From Reticulitermes lucifugus (taxonomy: Eukaryota; Arthropoda; Insecta; Blattodea; Rhinotermitidae), in the NCBI GenBank assembly GCA_026260175.1, contig JAKCWW010000885.1, forward strand, positions 1 through 64,000: DNA of 64,000 nucleotides. The letters are read 5' to 3'. Position numbers and translations under genes: made by a program. Below the pieces are notes generated by a model. That model ran no database searches. It was not told the DNA's origin and saw only the letters and a program-made list of their open reading frames with translations. Of the stretch, positions 13,491-26,400 are shown piece by piece (within the stretch, counting starts at the first letter, position 1; every line of letters starts with the position of its first letter).

Positions 13491-13752
13491 GGGCACAGAA
13501 ACGGTGCTGTGGTGAGGGAGAAGGCCATGAAATTATACAACCACTATGCCGAGTCCAGGCACAAGGAGTAGGGCAGCTTCCATGCCACTGAACGGTGGTT
13601 TGAAAATTGTAAGAAGCAGATGAGTCTGCACCATGTACAGAGAATAGAAGAATCAGCATCTGCTGATGTGCCCAGGATATTTCAACAGTATAACTCAGGA
13701 AGATTATTTACCACAGCAAATACTGAACCTTGATGACAGGCCTGAAATTTAG
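13491..13752 (+). mobile_element. Tigger/jerky-type transposase fragment
   Basis: The plus-strand frame from 13491 reads VREKAMKLYNHYAESRHKE, one in-frame stop, then SFHATERWFENCKKQMSLHHVQRIEESASADVPR. This is the CENP-B-type helix-turn-helix block of the Tigger/jerky branch of pogo transposases, where SASAD is characteristic. A frame change then brings in EDYLPQQILNLDD, matching the family segment before the first catalytic Asp (usually NVDET). The reading frame is lost soon after. It is a dead, partial copy; no terminal repeats were found near it. Confidence 0.8.
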
Positions 13753-14419
13753 GTAGGAGATGAAGGCTGTTATGGCGCCATACAAAGAGGTACATAAGTA
13801 CATACAGAAGATGTCAAGACAATTGAAGATTGTACCGTGTTAAACCAGAAAACAAGCTGAATTCCAGCAAGAGGCTAACAAGTTTGTTACATCATGTGGT
13901 CATGATTCAGCATATGCCAACTGACGAATGTTGCCATTTGTTACATAAAAGCATTCTTCAGCCCTTTAACCATCAGACTCACATGGTTCTTACTGTCTTT
14001 TACATAGGAATTAATCAAACTCTTTGAATTTCAGTAAGTGACATGCAAAATGAAATAATAACACTTAAAAAAGGACACCAACTTTTCAAACTTCAGCAAT
14101 CTTCTGTAAAAAATTAACTTTAATGATAACTGCAAGATACAGTTGTCAGTCAGTTTTGAAATAACAATTAAAACAATACATACATATCATTTGACATTAC
14201 ATAATACATACTTATTTTAAAATATAGACTTTCTTATGACAATGGAATGCATAAAATATTTAAACTATATGTACTATACACTCTACGCCCAACATCTCAA
14301 AGATGCAATACAAAATTGTACAAATTCTGATCTCCTTGTCAGTGGTACTGAAACTGGTATCACATTATGTTATATACAAATGAAAAACGTTTACGCACAG
14401 TGAATCAACTGCTGTCAAA

Positions 14420-17400
14420 TCAATCAATAAGATAAGGACTATCCAGAGCCCCTGATCCAGCAGCAACACCACTTTCATCTACATTACTCGGTTTGGTGCG
14501 CAGGATATAGCCCACCTGTCGATTCACAATCACATCACTTGAATTCCTGAAACCATCAACATTACATGAAAGTTTGGCAGTACAAAAATACAAGATTCGT
14601 TTCTGGATTTAACACAACCGACTGATGATCTTGGTATGATAATGTGTATCTCAGAGGGAGACAAAAGTCATGTATGATTTCTGAACTGAGTGGGTTGCTA
14701 TAGAGACAATGGTTCAGCCTTGCATTCTGGAGAAGCCAGGTTCAAATACTGGCCAGGTCATCAGCTATCCCAACTGATGATGTTCATGTCTTTCCTAAGT
14801 CCCTCCAGGCAAATGCCTGGATAGTACCTTGATCAGGCTCAAACTGCTTCCTTGCAAGTCCTTTCTAATCCATATACCATGGGTTTTGAACCAGTGAAAA
14901 ATATGAGAAGTGGGCCTTTTGGTGATAAAAACAAGAATCGAACAAAGTGTGTGTTGACAACATACACTGTCACAAAAACAACGTTGATTGAACAATATCC
15001 AAAATAGAATACAGAATTTAAGGGCATTTAAAAAGCTAGTGAATTTTCTAGCTATTATTTGTTAAATTTAAAAGAAAGGCAGAAAATAATCCAGCATCAA
15101 CTCTGGCCTGGGAAAAAGGTTCAGTTCACAGAGCCACATAAATATTAAACTTTCTCCCAAGCATGAAAATGCAGCAACTCAACACTTCAGGTCCACTTTC
15201 AATTAACTTCTGAAATTCAAGCACTGTGAATAATAAGGGAAAATTTTCCCTCTTAATATTCTTTGCTGTAGAATAAACAGGACTGAAAGGACATGACCTC
15301 TGAAAGTTGACTGTGAGTGAAGTACAAGGCGAGTTCAAAATGCATGAAGGAAACCGTAACAGGCAGCACATCCAGCTCTCTTTATTACATGCTGCACACT
15401 CCTCCCTTCTTGACAATGATACTACAATGGACAATGGGAACTTAATAATAAAAACGTTCCCTGTAGCAGTTTTGAACAGACATTACATATACTCATCATA
15501 CACAGATAGAATTTCACATTATGCTCACCCTATGACAACTCCAAATATGCCCAACTCTGACACCAAGTCCACCATCTGAGGGACCTCAAGCCCATCAGGC
15601 CGAATCATGTACCCCTTCTCTACAGGAGGTATGATGCGTTCCATCAGTATCCATGCTGTTTGCTCCTTGGGATTAGTCATAGACTGCAGTACCTCACGAA
15701 CCTTTTCTCCATACACATTATTACCACCACCCTCTCTCTGTGGTTTTAGTACAAAACACTCTGGTTTCATTACTGCTATCTCAGCTGCACGGCTCCCATC
15801 TTCATCCTGAGAGAACACAAACAGTTAATAATAAACGTTTATCAGCAGTTACTTCTCCTAATTTTTCTGCTCTTTCTCCATTCATAAATTATACTTCTAC
15901 CAGATATACTATTAGAATAGACAGCCTTTAGTCATTCCATTTTTCTCGCATTTAGAATAATATTTCAGTATCAATTGGTATAAATAAAAGAGTTAAACAA
16001 ATATTTAAAAGATGTTAGTCTATATGTGACAAAATAATGGGGAGTTAAGTTGATTTTCTCTTTTGGTGGATGGATAACAACCAATCAACACTCTGGTTAA
16101 CTATGCCCATGCCACGTTTACCTCCAACACACCTTCACAACAGCGATACCAACACAGATCAATGCTCTTTATGTAACAATGGAAGAATGGATGAAAGGTA
16201 TCTTCACATGTGTGGAGCCCTCATACACATCAGAGTACATGAAACCCAGAAAACACAGATGTATTATTCTGATGAACACAGATGTGGCAAGTTCACAGAT
16301 GAGAGTGGGCTGATATGCTAGGCATACAACATACAAAGTGGAACGGTTAAGAAGATGAGCGAGATGAATACAAAATTTCACACTGTTGACATGAATAATA
16401 TGAACACAAAATGTTATACATGATACTCAAAAATGGCAGAAGATAACAAGCAGGGTAGGAAGATGTGACAGCCTAATTTGCATCACCCTATCAGAACAAC
16501 TGCTCTACCAAGATGGGTAGTTTGGAGTCCTATGAGTTTTCAAACATCCAATTTGTAACACACTCATTTTGGTATTTTCTTAAATGTATATATTACTGAA
16601 CTCCTTTACAAATTATAGACCTTATGTGAGTACATGCATATACACACACATTCTATACCATGTACCCATTTTTATGAGCTAGTTTGGAAAAGTAAAGAAT
16701 GAGGTCATGGAGGACACCCCCTATCATTACAGAAATGTAAATTCAGAGGAAGATGATGTTCTGAAAAACCTCAAATAACATGTTTATATTCTATTTCATT
16801 TGCACATACAGTATACATAGCAGTACAATTTCTTATCTCTGTTTCGGCGGCCACCCGTCATCAAGGAGTATACAAACCAATATATTTAAAACATAATAAA
16901 ATATGACACACAGTAGTAATATATACTGTAGCATTTATTTTATATTTTACAATAAGATTATATATAACTTATGATCTTAATTAACAAGTTTAATATATTC
17001 ACAGGACAAGATCCATTATGGATCTAGAGAAAGCACTATATGTTTGTATGCCACTGTGAAACCTACAATGGTATATCAAACACAAAGAACTTTAACTAAA
17101 AATACTCTATTTTACTGTATTTTACATCCCAGTAACATAGCTGCAGAAATCACTATGATACAGCATATACTACTACTGTAAATGAGTCACACTTTATGTT
17201 TTAAATATATTGGTGTGTATAATCCCTGATGATGGCACGTGGCTGCCGAAACATGTAGGAGGAAATAAGAAATTGTACTGCTACGTAGACTGTATGTGCA
17301 AATATTAGTTTTATAAATATGAAATATATTTTCATTGCATGGAATGAATAATGTTAAGATGTTGATATTGTTTATTTGGGCCAAATACAGGAAAATACAA

Positions 17401-20400
17401 CATAACCTTTTATATTTCATAGCCTATAAATTTAGATGTCTGAGCTGCATGGGTGAAACCAATATCATATCAAAGTCATGAGACCTTAACCAAACAGTGC
17501 TGAAACTAGGTGATACTAACCAGATCAAGTGAGTAAAGACCAGTAAATACATCTTGCACTGCCTCAACTTTGGCAGAGTCAGTCAGGAACCTTTCCAAAA
17601 TATTTCGTGTGGCAAGGACTTGCTGCACCTTCTTGGTGCCTGCCAAGTGATACTGAATAGAAGGACATTTGATGGCCAACGAACGCTCTATCATTAGACG
17701 AGCAGCCCATTCATTGTTGCTGGGATATTGCGAAGGCACATATCCAGAACGAAAGTAAACCACTGCCACAGGCAAACCATTACTGTAAACAAGACAAAAC
17801 CTATTCTAAATCCCACTATTCTAAAAACTGGAAAGAATTAGAAAAATATTTATCAAATCCTGTATGATAAGAAGTATGAACATTCCCACATTTTATTTAG
17901 TAGAATCCCCGCCTCTCTTTCATACTGTTTGAAATAACAATGATACTACTGTGAGCTTAATGGAAAAGGTAGACCACACTCAATATTAAATATGCAACAT
18001 ACATAATAAGCTCCTTTTTCTCGCTCAGCTTGGCTGTGTTTGCAATTTGTGTCAGAGTTCTTCTGATAACAATTACAGCAGGATTCTGACGTTTGATCTC
18101 AAATTCATGGAACCTCTGGTCACAAATGTTGTATGTTACACCCTCCACCAAGAACAAAATCACTCCCCTGAAACATAACAAAATCACTGCTAAGACTTAA
18201 AATATGCATGTATATTTTACTGCTCATGCAAACCGAGAACCACTATACATACTTCGGATCATTGTACAGCTTCCATGCTTCCAGCATTCCTTCACATAAA
18301 CCTTCCAAAGCTGTGTTAACTGGCACCTGAAAATAAATATGAACTGATTTAAACACACGTCCTACTGAAATTATGGTACTGGTACGACACAGATACAGAG
18401 ACTGTTTTGTTCAAGTATGTACCATTATTGATGAACTGATTGAATCATGACATAGGTTTTCAGGCTTTAATGGTGGACGCTGCTCAAAGGTAGTATAATG
18501 GGTTATTACACCAATCACAACCATAAACTGATTCCGATGTTTCAGAGGGATGTGCTGCCTTCATCTTCTTTGTTTTTTAGAACTTTCAATCAATATTTTG
18601 GTACATTCTACGCTCTAAACACTGATCAAACATTTTTAATAAAATAACAAAATACTGTTTCAATGAAAATGCTATAGAAAGGAAAAATAAATCCAAATAT
18701 TATCATTAGTACTCAATATGACTTATTTGTAGCCATCATAAATGAGACACCTACTAGGGGACAAACCGAAGTACTGGGAGGGGGAACCTGTTCCAGTGCC
18801 ACTTCTTCCACCACAATCCCACGCTGACTGCCTTGGGATTGAAAATAGGTCTCCATGTTGAAAATCAGGTGACCAACTACTTAACCAATCGTATGTTCCA
18901 TTATTACCCCATAGTAAAGATCTGGCCACCAGCCCCTTAAATACCACAGGGTTTAAAAATACATGTCCAGTCTTACTGCAATCAGTGGCAATTTAATTAT
19001 TCAGACTGATAGCCCTTCTTCCAACACCCAATGTATTCCATCCACAAAGGAGAAACAGGGGGAGAGTTAAGGTGGCAGCAGCAGTTATAATACAGATAAA
19101 GTCACACTAAGTAGGCCTATAACAATTTTTGTTATAGTTGCTCAGCTTACAAAGTACTTACATTTTTCACTTTATCTCCATGTCCTAGTTCCTGCAGTAT
19201 ATACCTGAAAAATTTGAATACCATTTCATAATTCAGTATTACAAAGAAACCTATATATAGACACCTTTCATATGCACATAAGTGCCAATTACTACAATAT
19301 TCATCCTGCCTTTCAATTTCACACCGGAAGTACTTATTTTCAATCCTAAAGTAAACAAACAAGATATGCAATGTGTGTAAAACATAACATTGTAGTGCAT
19401 TTGCATAACCACTGTTGCCATGGAAAACAACAATGTGTTCCCTTTGTATTTTTGAGCTACATGTTGCTGTCAACAATATACAAGTAAAACAGTTGAGTGT
19501 GGCCATGAAAATGCAACAATGGGTTCCCTTTGTATTGTTGTCAACCTACAAAATGTTTCATACTGCTGTTACCAATAGAAGTTTACTTAAGTCTTCATGT
19601 GAAGGGCTCAACATTTTTGTCCAATTTTAACCAAATTTGAATTTTCTCAACAGATTTTCATAAAAGTCTCCAAAAGAAAAATTCATGTAAATCCATCCCC
19701 TAAGAACTGAGTTGATACAAGCGGACAGAGAGAGACAGACATGATGAAGCTAAAGATGCTTTTCGCGACTGAAGCGATGTGCCTAAAATGAGGCCCTTAT
19801 ATCACTGTAAACATTGAGAAGCTGTTCCTAGTACATTCATTAACTGAACAGATACATGCTTCATGCAAGTTCCTAAAATAAAGTATAATTACAGTAAAAG
19901 CTGGTTTATCTGCCACTGGATGATCCAAAAAGATCTATTAACCAGAAACTAAGAGGTCAATGACACTCCACTATTCCATAAATCAGCAGCAGTGTCGCAA
20001 ATATTACTAGAAGAGTGAAATATTGGTGTCTTGTTGGTTTTTTTATTACGTATACCATATATTACGTACGCAGGAGCCGGGATAGCAAAGTCAGTATAGC
20101 AACTAGCCACAGTCTGGATGGTCTGGGGTTCAAATCCTGGTAGGGTCAAGAGATTTTCTCTTCTACAAAACCGTCCAAATGGGCTCTGGGGCCCAATGAG
20201 CCTCCTACATAATGAGTAATGGGGTTCCTTCCCAGGGGTAAAGTGGGCGGGGCGTGAAGTTAGCCACTCACCTCCATTTAATAAAGGTCACCCCATGACA
20301 TGCCTGGACAGGCAGAGGGGAGTCAAGAGGTATAGCTCCTACCATTTGCAACCCAGTGCTAGAAGGAGGTAGGTGGTCAGCACCACACTCCGGCCGCTTT

Positions 20401-23400
20401 GCCCCCCGGGAGATCTGGTACCCGTTGTAAAGCAGGCTGGGTGGGCCTCGGGGCCGATCCAGATGGCATGGAGGATCTAGCCCCCAACAGGATTCAATTC
20501 CCGGATTAAGCAATCCACCCACGCATACATGTGTGATAACTACTAGGAGGTATATTGCAGAAATCTGTGACAACAGGAAACAGAACTGGAACTAATGGTT
20601 GGAGGCTGAAAAGGTTTTGTGAAGTTGTAATAAAACAAAAAAAAATCACATCGTATGCCAGAACACTTTACTTCCATCTCCGCTTCTACTTTAAGCTTGT
20701 AATACTATTCTGAACTTCATAAGTTTATGTACATTTAACTATGCTACGATTGTACAGTAACACTATAATTGCTTAAGGTCTTACAATTTCTTTTACCAGC
20801 TTTACTTACAACACAGTTTTGCTCAATTCATTTTAATGCCCTACATAGTGATCTTTTGTCACTGTACTGTTTCATAGCACTGCAGCAAGTAAATTTATAG
20901 AGGAACAAAATTCATATGTTACATGATGTTTATATGAGAATATAGTGGCGTCATTAAAGAAACCATAAACAAACAAACAAATGACAACCTCTTCCCCCAA
21001 AAATAAGTGATAGCTTCCCTTCTCAGTTCCTCTCCTTATTCCTCATAGTTTCCAAATCCCTGCTTTCAGTCACATTATTCCATTTCTCTTGCTCTGTGCA
21101 AAGACCTCAACATATTTCTCTACATGGTATTTGTGTTTCAATTCACAACAGTACAATAAGAAATTCCTTTGGTTAATACCTGAAAATGAATTTTGTCTTG
21201 CAATATCATTGCATGTATCCTTAATTGTTCCATACACACACCCTGCTTACATTGATTTTTGTTTGGGTCTGCCAGGTATATGCCAGTTCTACAGTAAGTG
21301 AAATAAAAAATGTAACATTTTCCACCTTCCTTTGGTTAATACCTGAAAATAAATTTTGTCTTGCAATATCATTGCATGTATCCTTAATTGTTCCACACAC
21401 ACCCTGCTTAAATTGACTTTTGTTTGGGTCCGCCAGGTATATGCCAGTTCTACAGTAAGTGAAATAAAAAATGTAACATTTTCCACCTCAAGAAGTGATT
21501 AATGACTGAACAAGCAATAATTCTGCCTTGATACACTTAGACACTACCAAAAGTTGTATAGTCTATGTAAGCCATGTACATAATAAGCCAGTCAGGAAAT
21601 AAGTTGACATGGTGCATAATTTCATAACAAAAAGAACCTATCCCCTATTGTGACAATATCACATGAATTTGTAACTGAGCAACTATCATCTGTTTTCCAG
21701 TGCTGAAGCAAAATCTTAGCAGCCAAAAATTGAATAATGATTATGAGGTGGAAACATTTGTGATGTGATAGTTGATAACACAACACAACTTCTAACAAAC
21801 AGGAACTGAAAAGCTTGTCCCACGGTAAGATACGTGCCTCAACTGTGGTGAGGACTATCAAAAATATACACGCTGTGAAATTATTTTCTGACTAACCCTC
21901 ACACATTCTTACTCACTTAAATCAGTACACAAAGATAAGCATATTGAAGGTTGAACACAATGCAAACATCACACAGTCCCAACGCAATCTGCGAAAGACA
22001 CCTGTACAAGCAGACAGCACATCCACATGCATGGGGAGCATACGTTCTGTTCAGCAAAATGTCAATGAAGAAATACAGAAAAGCATGCAACATTACGATA
22101 TTCACTTGTATGGGATACAAGATTTATAATTTCAACACCTAATACATGTGTTATAGGGTTTGGGTGGGGAACCCTCACAGAAAGAGACGACCACCTGGAA
22201 AATGTAGATGAAAATGGAAGAATATTAAAGTAGATCGTAAAAACAGGATGGTAATGTATGGACTGGATTAATCTGGCTCAGGACAGGGGAAAGTGGTGGG
22301 TTCTTGTAAACACAACAATGGACTTGTGATTCTGTAATATGCTGGAAATTTCTTGAACAGCTGAGGAATTGTTAGCTTCTTAAGAATAACTCTACACCAT
22401 GCAGTTAGTTAATAGATACGTGAACATGATAAATATCATTGTTCTTTACCCATGCAGACTTGGAAGGTATGTACCTATACCGCCAAAGCCAGACGCAATC
22501 GTGTTTATTTCAACTTGTTTTATGGTATTACTGGCAGCACCGTGGAGCAAGTAGTCTGACCGGAACAAGCCAAGGCTCAATACCTGCCACAACAACGGAA
22601 GTAAGTTTATAAACACTGCTGATGTTAATGGAATGAATGTTTCAAATAAAGGCACCATACTGTAATAAGTAATAAGTAGTCACCATGAAATATGCCACCA
22701 GTTTTGTTTTTGTTTTGCACATTTCTAATTTATTATAAAGGGTTCTAAGCATTCCTTGGAATGGAGTTAACATGCATAGCTATTCAGGCTGTAATCTTCT
22801 GGGTTACGACATTATAGTCTTTGAGGTGGAAATCGATGTTTCAAAGTAACACCCTATTCTTATCACAAGGGCGATCAGTTGATGATGGAGGCAGCATATT
22901 CGTCCGAAACAATGGGAACTTCAGCCCCCTCCCCCAATGACTACACGGTGTCTCAAACCAGACCACAATTAATGCACTCACCACCATGAAAACCTGCAAC
23001 CTGATATACATTCGTCATTATTTCTCCATATTATGTGAAACCTCCATTTGGATTTGATTCCTGGTACAGGTACAATTCTTCCCTTTGCCCCCATATTCAG
23101 GCTGGTCCCGGGATCTGTTCAACATCCTGTACATGGGCTACCAAGGGTATAAAATGGCCATTCACCTCCATCACTCCACCAAGGTTAAGAATTCATGGGA
23201 CTACATCTCCACTATGCTACATGTTACTGAGGCAACTTTACTTTTATATACAATCTATATCTATATCAATACACCTATTACATATGAATACAGCAATAAT
23301 TAAACAGTTTCTTACCTGAGTTATTCCTTCCTTATGTACTGTTTCGTATATCTTGAACAAGTTACCTGTAAACTTGTCAGCTTCTACTGTGCTGTCAAGG

Positions 23401-26400
23401 AAGAAAGATAATTACATGCATGTGAATTATCAACATTGTAACTTTATGTAAAATATTATCTGTATGCTTTTTGAAAGATTCATCGTCCTTTAAATGTTGT
23501 TTGACGACTATGTCTTACAACCGTTTGGCCAAAATGTCATTAATAGTAAAAATACATGTGACAGCTTTGGTGTAACCCTTTCATTACCAATGCAGAAGAA
23601 TGATGCAAATTCAGATGGCCCTTGCTGAGCTTAACATACTAAAACATAACGCGGCTTTACACAACCAGATTGGCAATAAGGTAACATTGTGGCATATTCA
23701 CAAGATGTTTATACCTCCTCAGCTATCCTAACAGTCTGATACCATTCCACACAAAGAGAGCGTTTTCCATGGGGATTTAGCGTCAATAGCAACAGTAAAA
23801 TGTTCTTAGGCCTTCAAGTGAAGTGCCCAGTATTTTTGCCCCATTTTAACCAAATCTGGATTTTCTTGATCGATTTTCATGAAAGTCTCCAACATCAAAT
23901 TTCACACAAATCTATAGAGTGGGAACCACGCTGATACATATGGTGGACATGACAAAGCTAACAGGCATATTTCACGACTATGTGAATGTGCCAAACACAC
24001 TGGTCCTTGTAGCACAAAAAGCCTGAAAATTATGCCACTGCATTTGGAATATTCAAAAACTCGATCTGAAAAAAATTGAGCTATTTTTAGTGACATAAAA
24101 TTACCAGTCAGAAGTGAATTCACATCACTATTTGCAGTAATTTTCCTGCAGTTCAGAGGCCAAGCAGGAACACATTCACCTATATGGACAAAGTAATGAG
24201 ACCAACACTTTAATTAACAGTGACACTGGACATCAGCCAAAAGATCTAGTTTTATTTTCTTTATCACGTGTACTTTTACTCACATTATGAAATGTCATTG
24301 TTAGTATCTGCACAATTAAAAAGACAATACATGTAACCCTTGTTTCATGCCTGTTTGTTTTATACCATTTTGCTTTAATGCCTTTGCCAATTTACACCAC
24401 TTCTTACGTTACTCCTTCTCCTTTTCCATTTAACACCCTTTGGTTGAATGTGCACTTGGATGCCGAGTTGAAAAGGCTGTGAGAGTGAATTTAGTTGTGA
24501 CAGCAGCGATATGGAATATGTACCATCTGTGACAAGTATACAAAAGTGGTTTACGATTCCTTTTCAATTTACATAGGCTACAAATTAATATCAATTGGCT
24601 GTTACTATATTAATATCAGTAACACAATAATAATATAATATATACATGTATATATACCACATATGAACAGGTTGTCACTGGTATTATTGCCCCTAACTGC
24701 TACCTATTCCATTATTTCTCATGGGAATATCAGTTTTTAATTTATGCCTTTTTTATTTATGCCCAATTTTTCAGGAACATAACTGACGTAAAACAAGGGC
24801 TATGTGTAAAATACAAACACAGAAATCTAATTTACAATAAAAATAACAAAACACATACTTACTTTTTCAAAGCTGAACACAGAAACTCATGATCATGTGC
24901 CACTTTATGAATCAGCTCATTGAGAATGGTTTGTATTTCTTTGGCCTTATTGAACTCCTTACGAGGAAAGGCTGATGGCAGTAGACTAAATGGAATAAAC
25001 TGCACGGAGGCTGTACTGAAGTTCACCTTTGATCTCATACAAGCACCTATCAAATTACTACAATTTAAAAAAGAATGGATACACAAAGAGAGCAATGAGG
25101 AATGCATCTGGTTCCTGTAGGTCACCTGCTGTGGAAAGTGTTCATTGCTTATTAGCAGTGCTCTGTTGCTGGATGAAAAGATAATGAAATTCATCTTCTC
25201 GACATGAATTTTGACGAATTCTCAACGATTTTATACTTGGTGTGTCTATATACGTTTTTCAAACAACTCTGATTTTAAACTGATTTTATAAGTGAATGGC
25301 AATTAAACCCTAAGATATTGCATAACAATAAGGACAGAAATACCATTGGATGTAAATATATGTAGTTTTGAGAACACCCTGATGATGGTTTTTGCAAAAA
25401 CCGAAACATATGTTGGGGTCTAGTGAAATAAAAAAGTGGTAAAGTGAAGTGTATTTCGTCGGTGTTTTATAAACAGTGAATTGTGAAATATGCACGGTGA
25501 GACTAATATAAAAAATTCATATTTGAAGTTCTAGAAAAAGAGATCTGTGGTCTTCTGGGATTTCAAGCAGTGTAGAATGGTAATTCTGTACCGACTTTTC
25601 AAGAATGATAGATTGTCATGATATGTCGTCATTGAATTACCATTCTACAGTGCGTAAAGTCCCAGAAGAGCGCAGATCTTTTATATTGCAGCGGAAGCCT
25701 GAATTATAAAAAAAAAGGGTTTAAAAAATACAGGCCTTATAAAAGTTAAAAACTAGGACTGAATTACAATATTTTCACTTTCCTAAAAGTAAATATTTAT
25801 AAATATATTTCCGTAAGACCACGCCACAGTTGGAACAAGAGTCTGTTTTGAAACACGAAAACAGTGAAATTAATTTCACAACTTAAATAGGAATAATGAA
25901 GAATAATGAAGACTAACCATGGCTGTTAAAGGTATGTGCAAGTATTGTGGTAGAGTTTTCTGACGTGATTCAAATCCTGTTGTGTGTCCATTAAAATTGC
26001 TCCATCTGTCCATCTGTATGCATGAAACAACTCAAGCAGTCTACAAATTTTCATGACATTTGAGAAAAACAAGATAAATTAAAAATACATCACGAATATT
26101 TTAACAAAAACCCACACGTTTTGTGTGGCTTGAGCGAAAAATCACATGTAATTCTCCAGACATTTATCAGAGCTAAAAGTGTTTAAAACAAACATTGTAA
26201 ATAAAAATAAGAATATGTATGTCCAATAGAGTTCTTTTGTATATTTTATACTGTTTCAGATAATTAAAGAACATGGAGCAAATCTGTCAGAATTGTTATG
26301 CTATGCATACACTGCCTAATTGGTTTACATGAGTCACCTTCAATTTCTTAATTCCAGTGTCATTTCTTCGGTAAGGCTCTTAGAGAGTATGTACAGTAAT

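Noticed and set aside
22860-22920. Another hammerhead copy (TTGATGATGG...GTCCGAAACAATGGG)
   Set aside because: The core, the GTA triplet and the outer stem are all altered; it may be a very old copy but cannot be supported alone.
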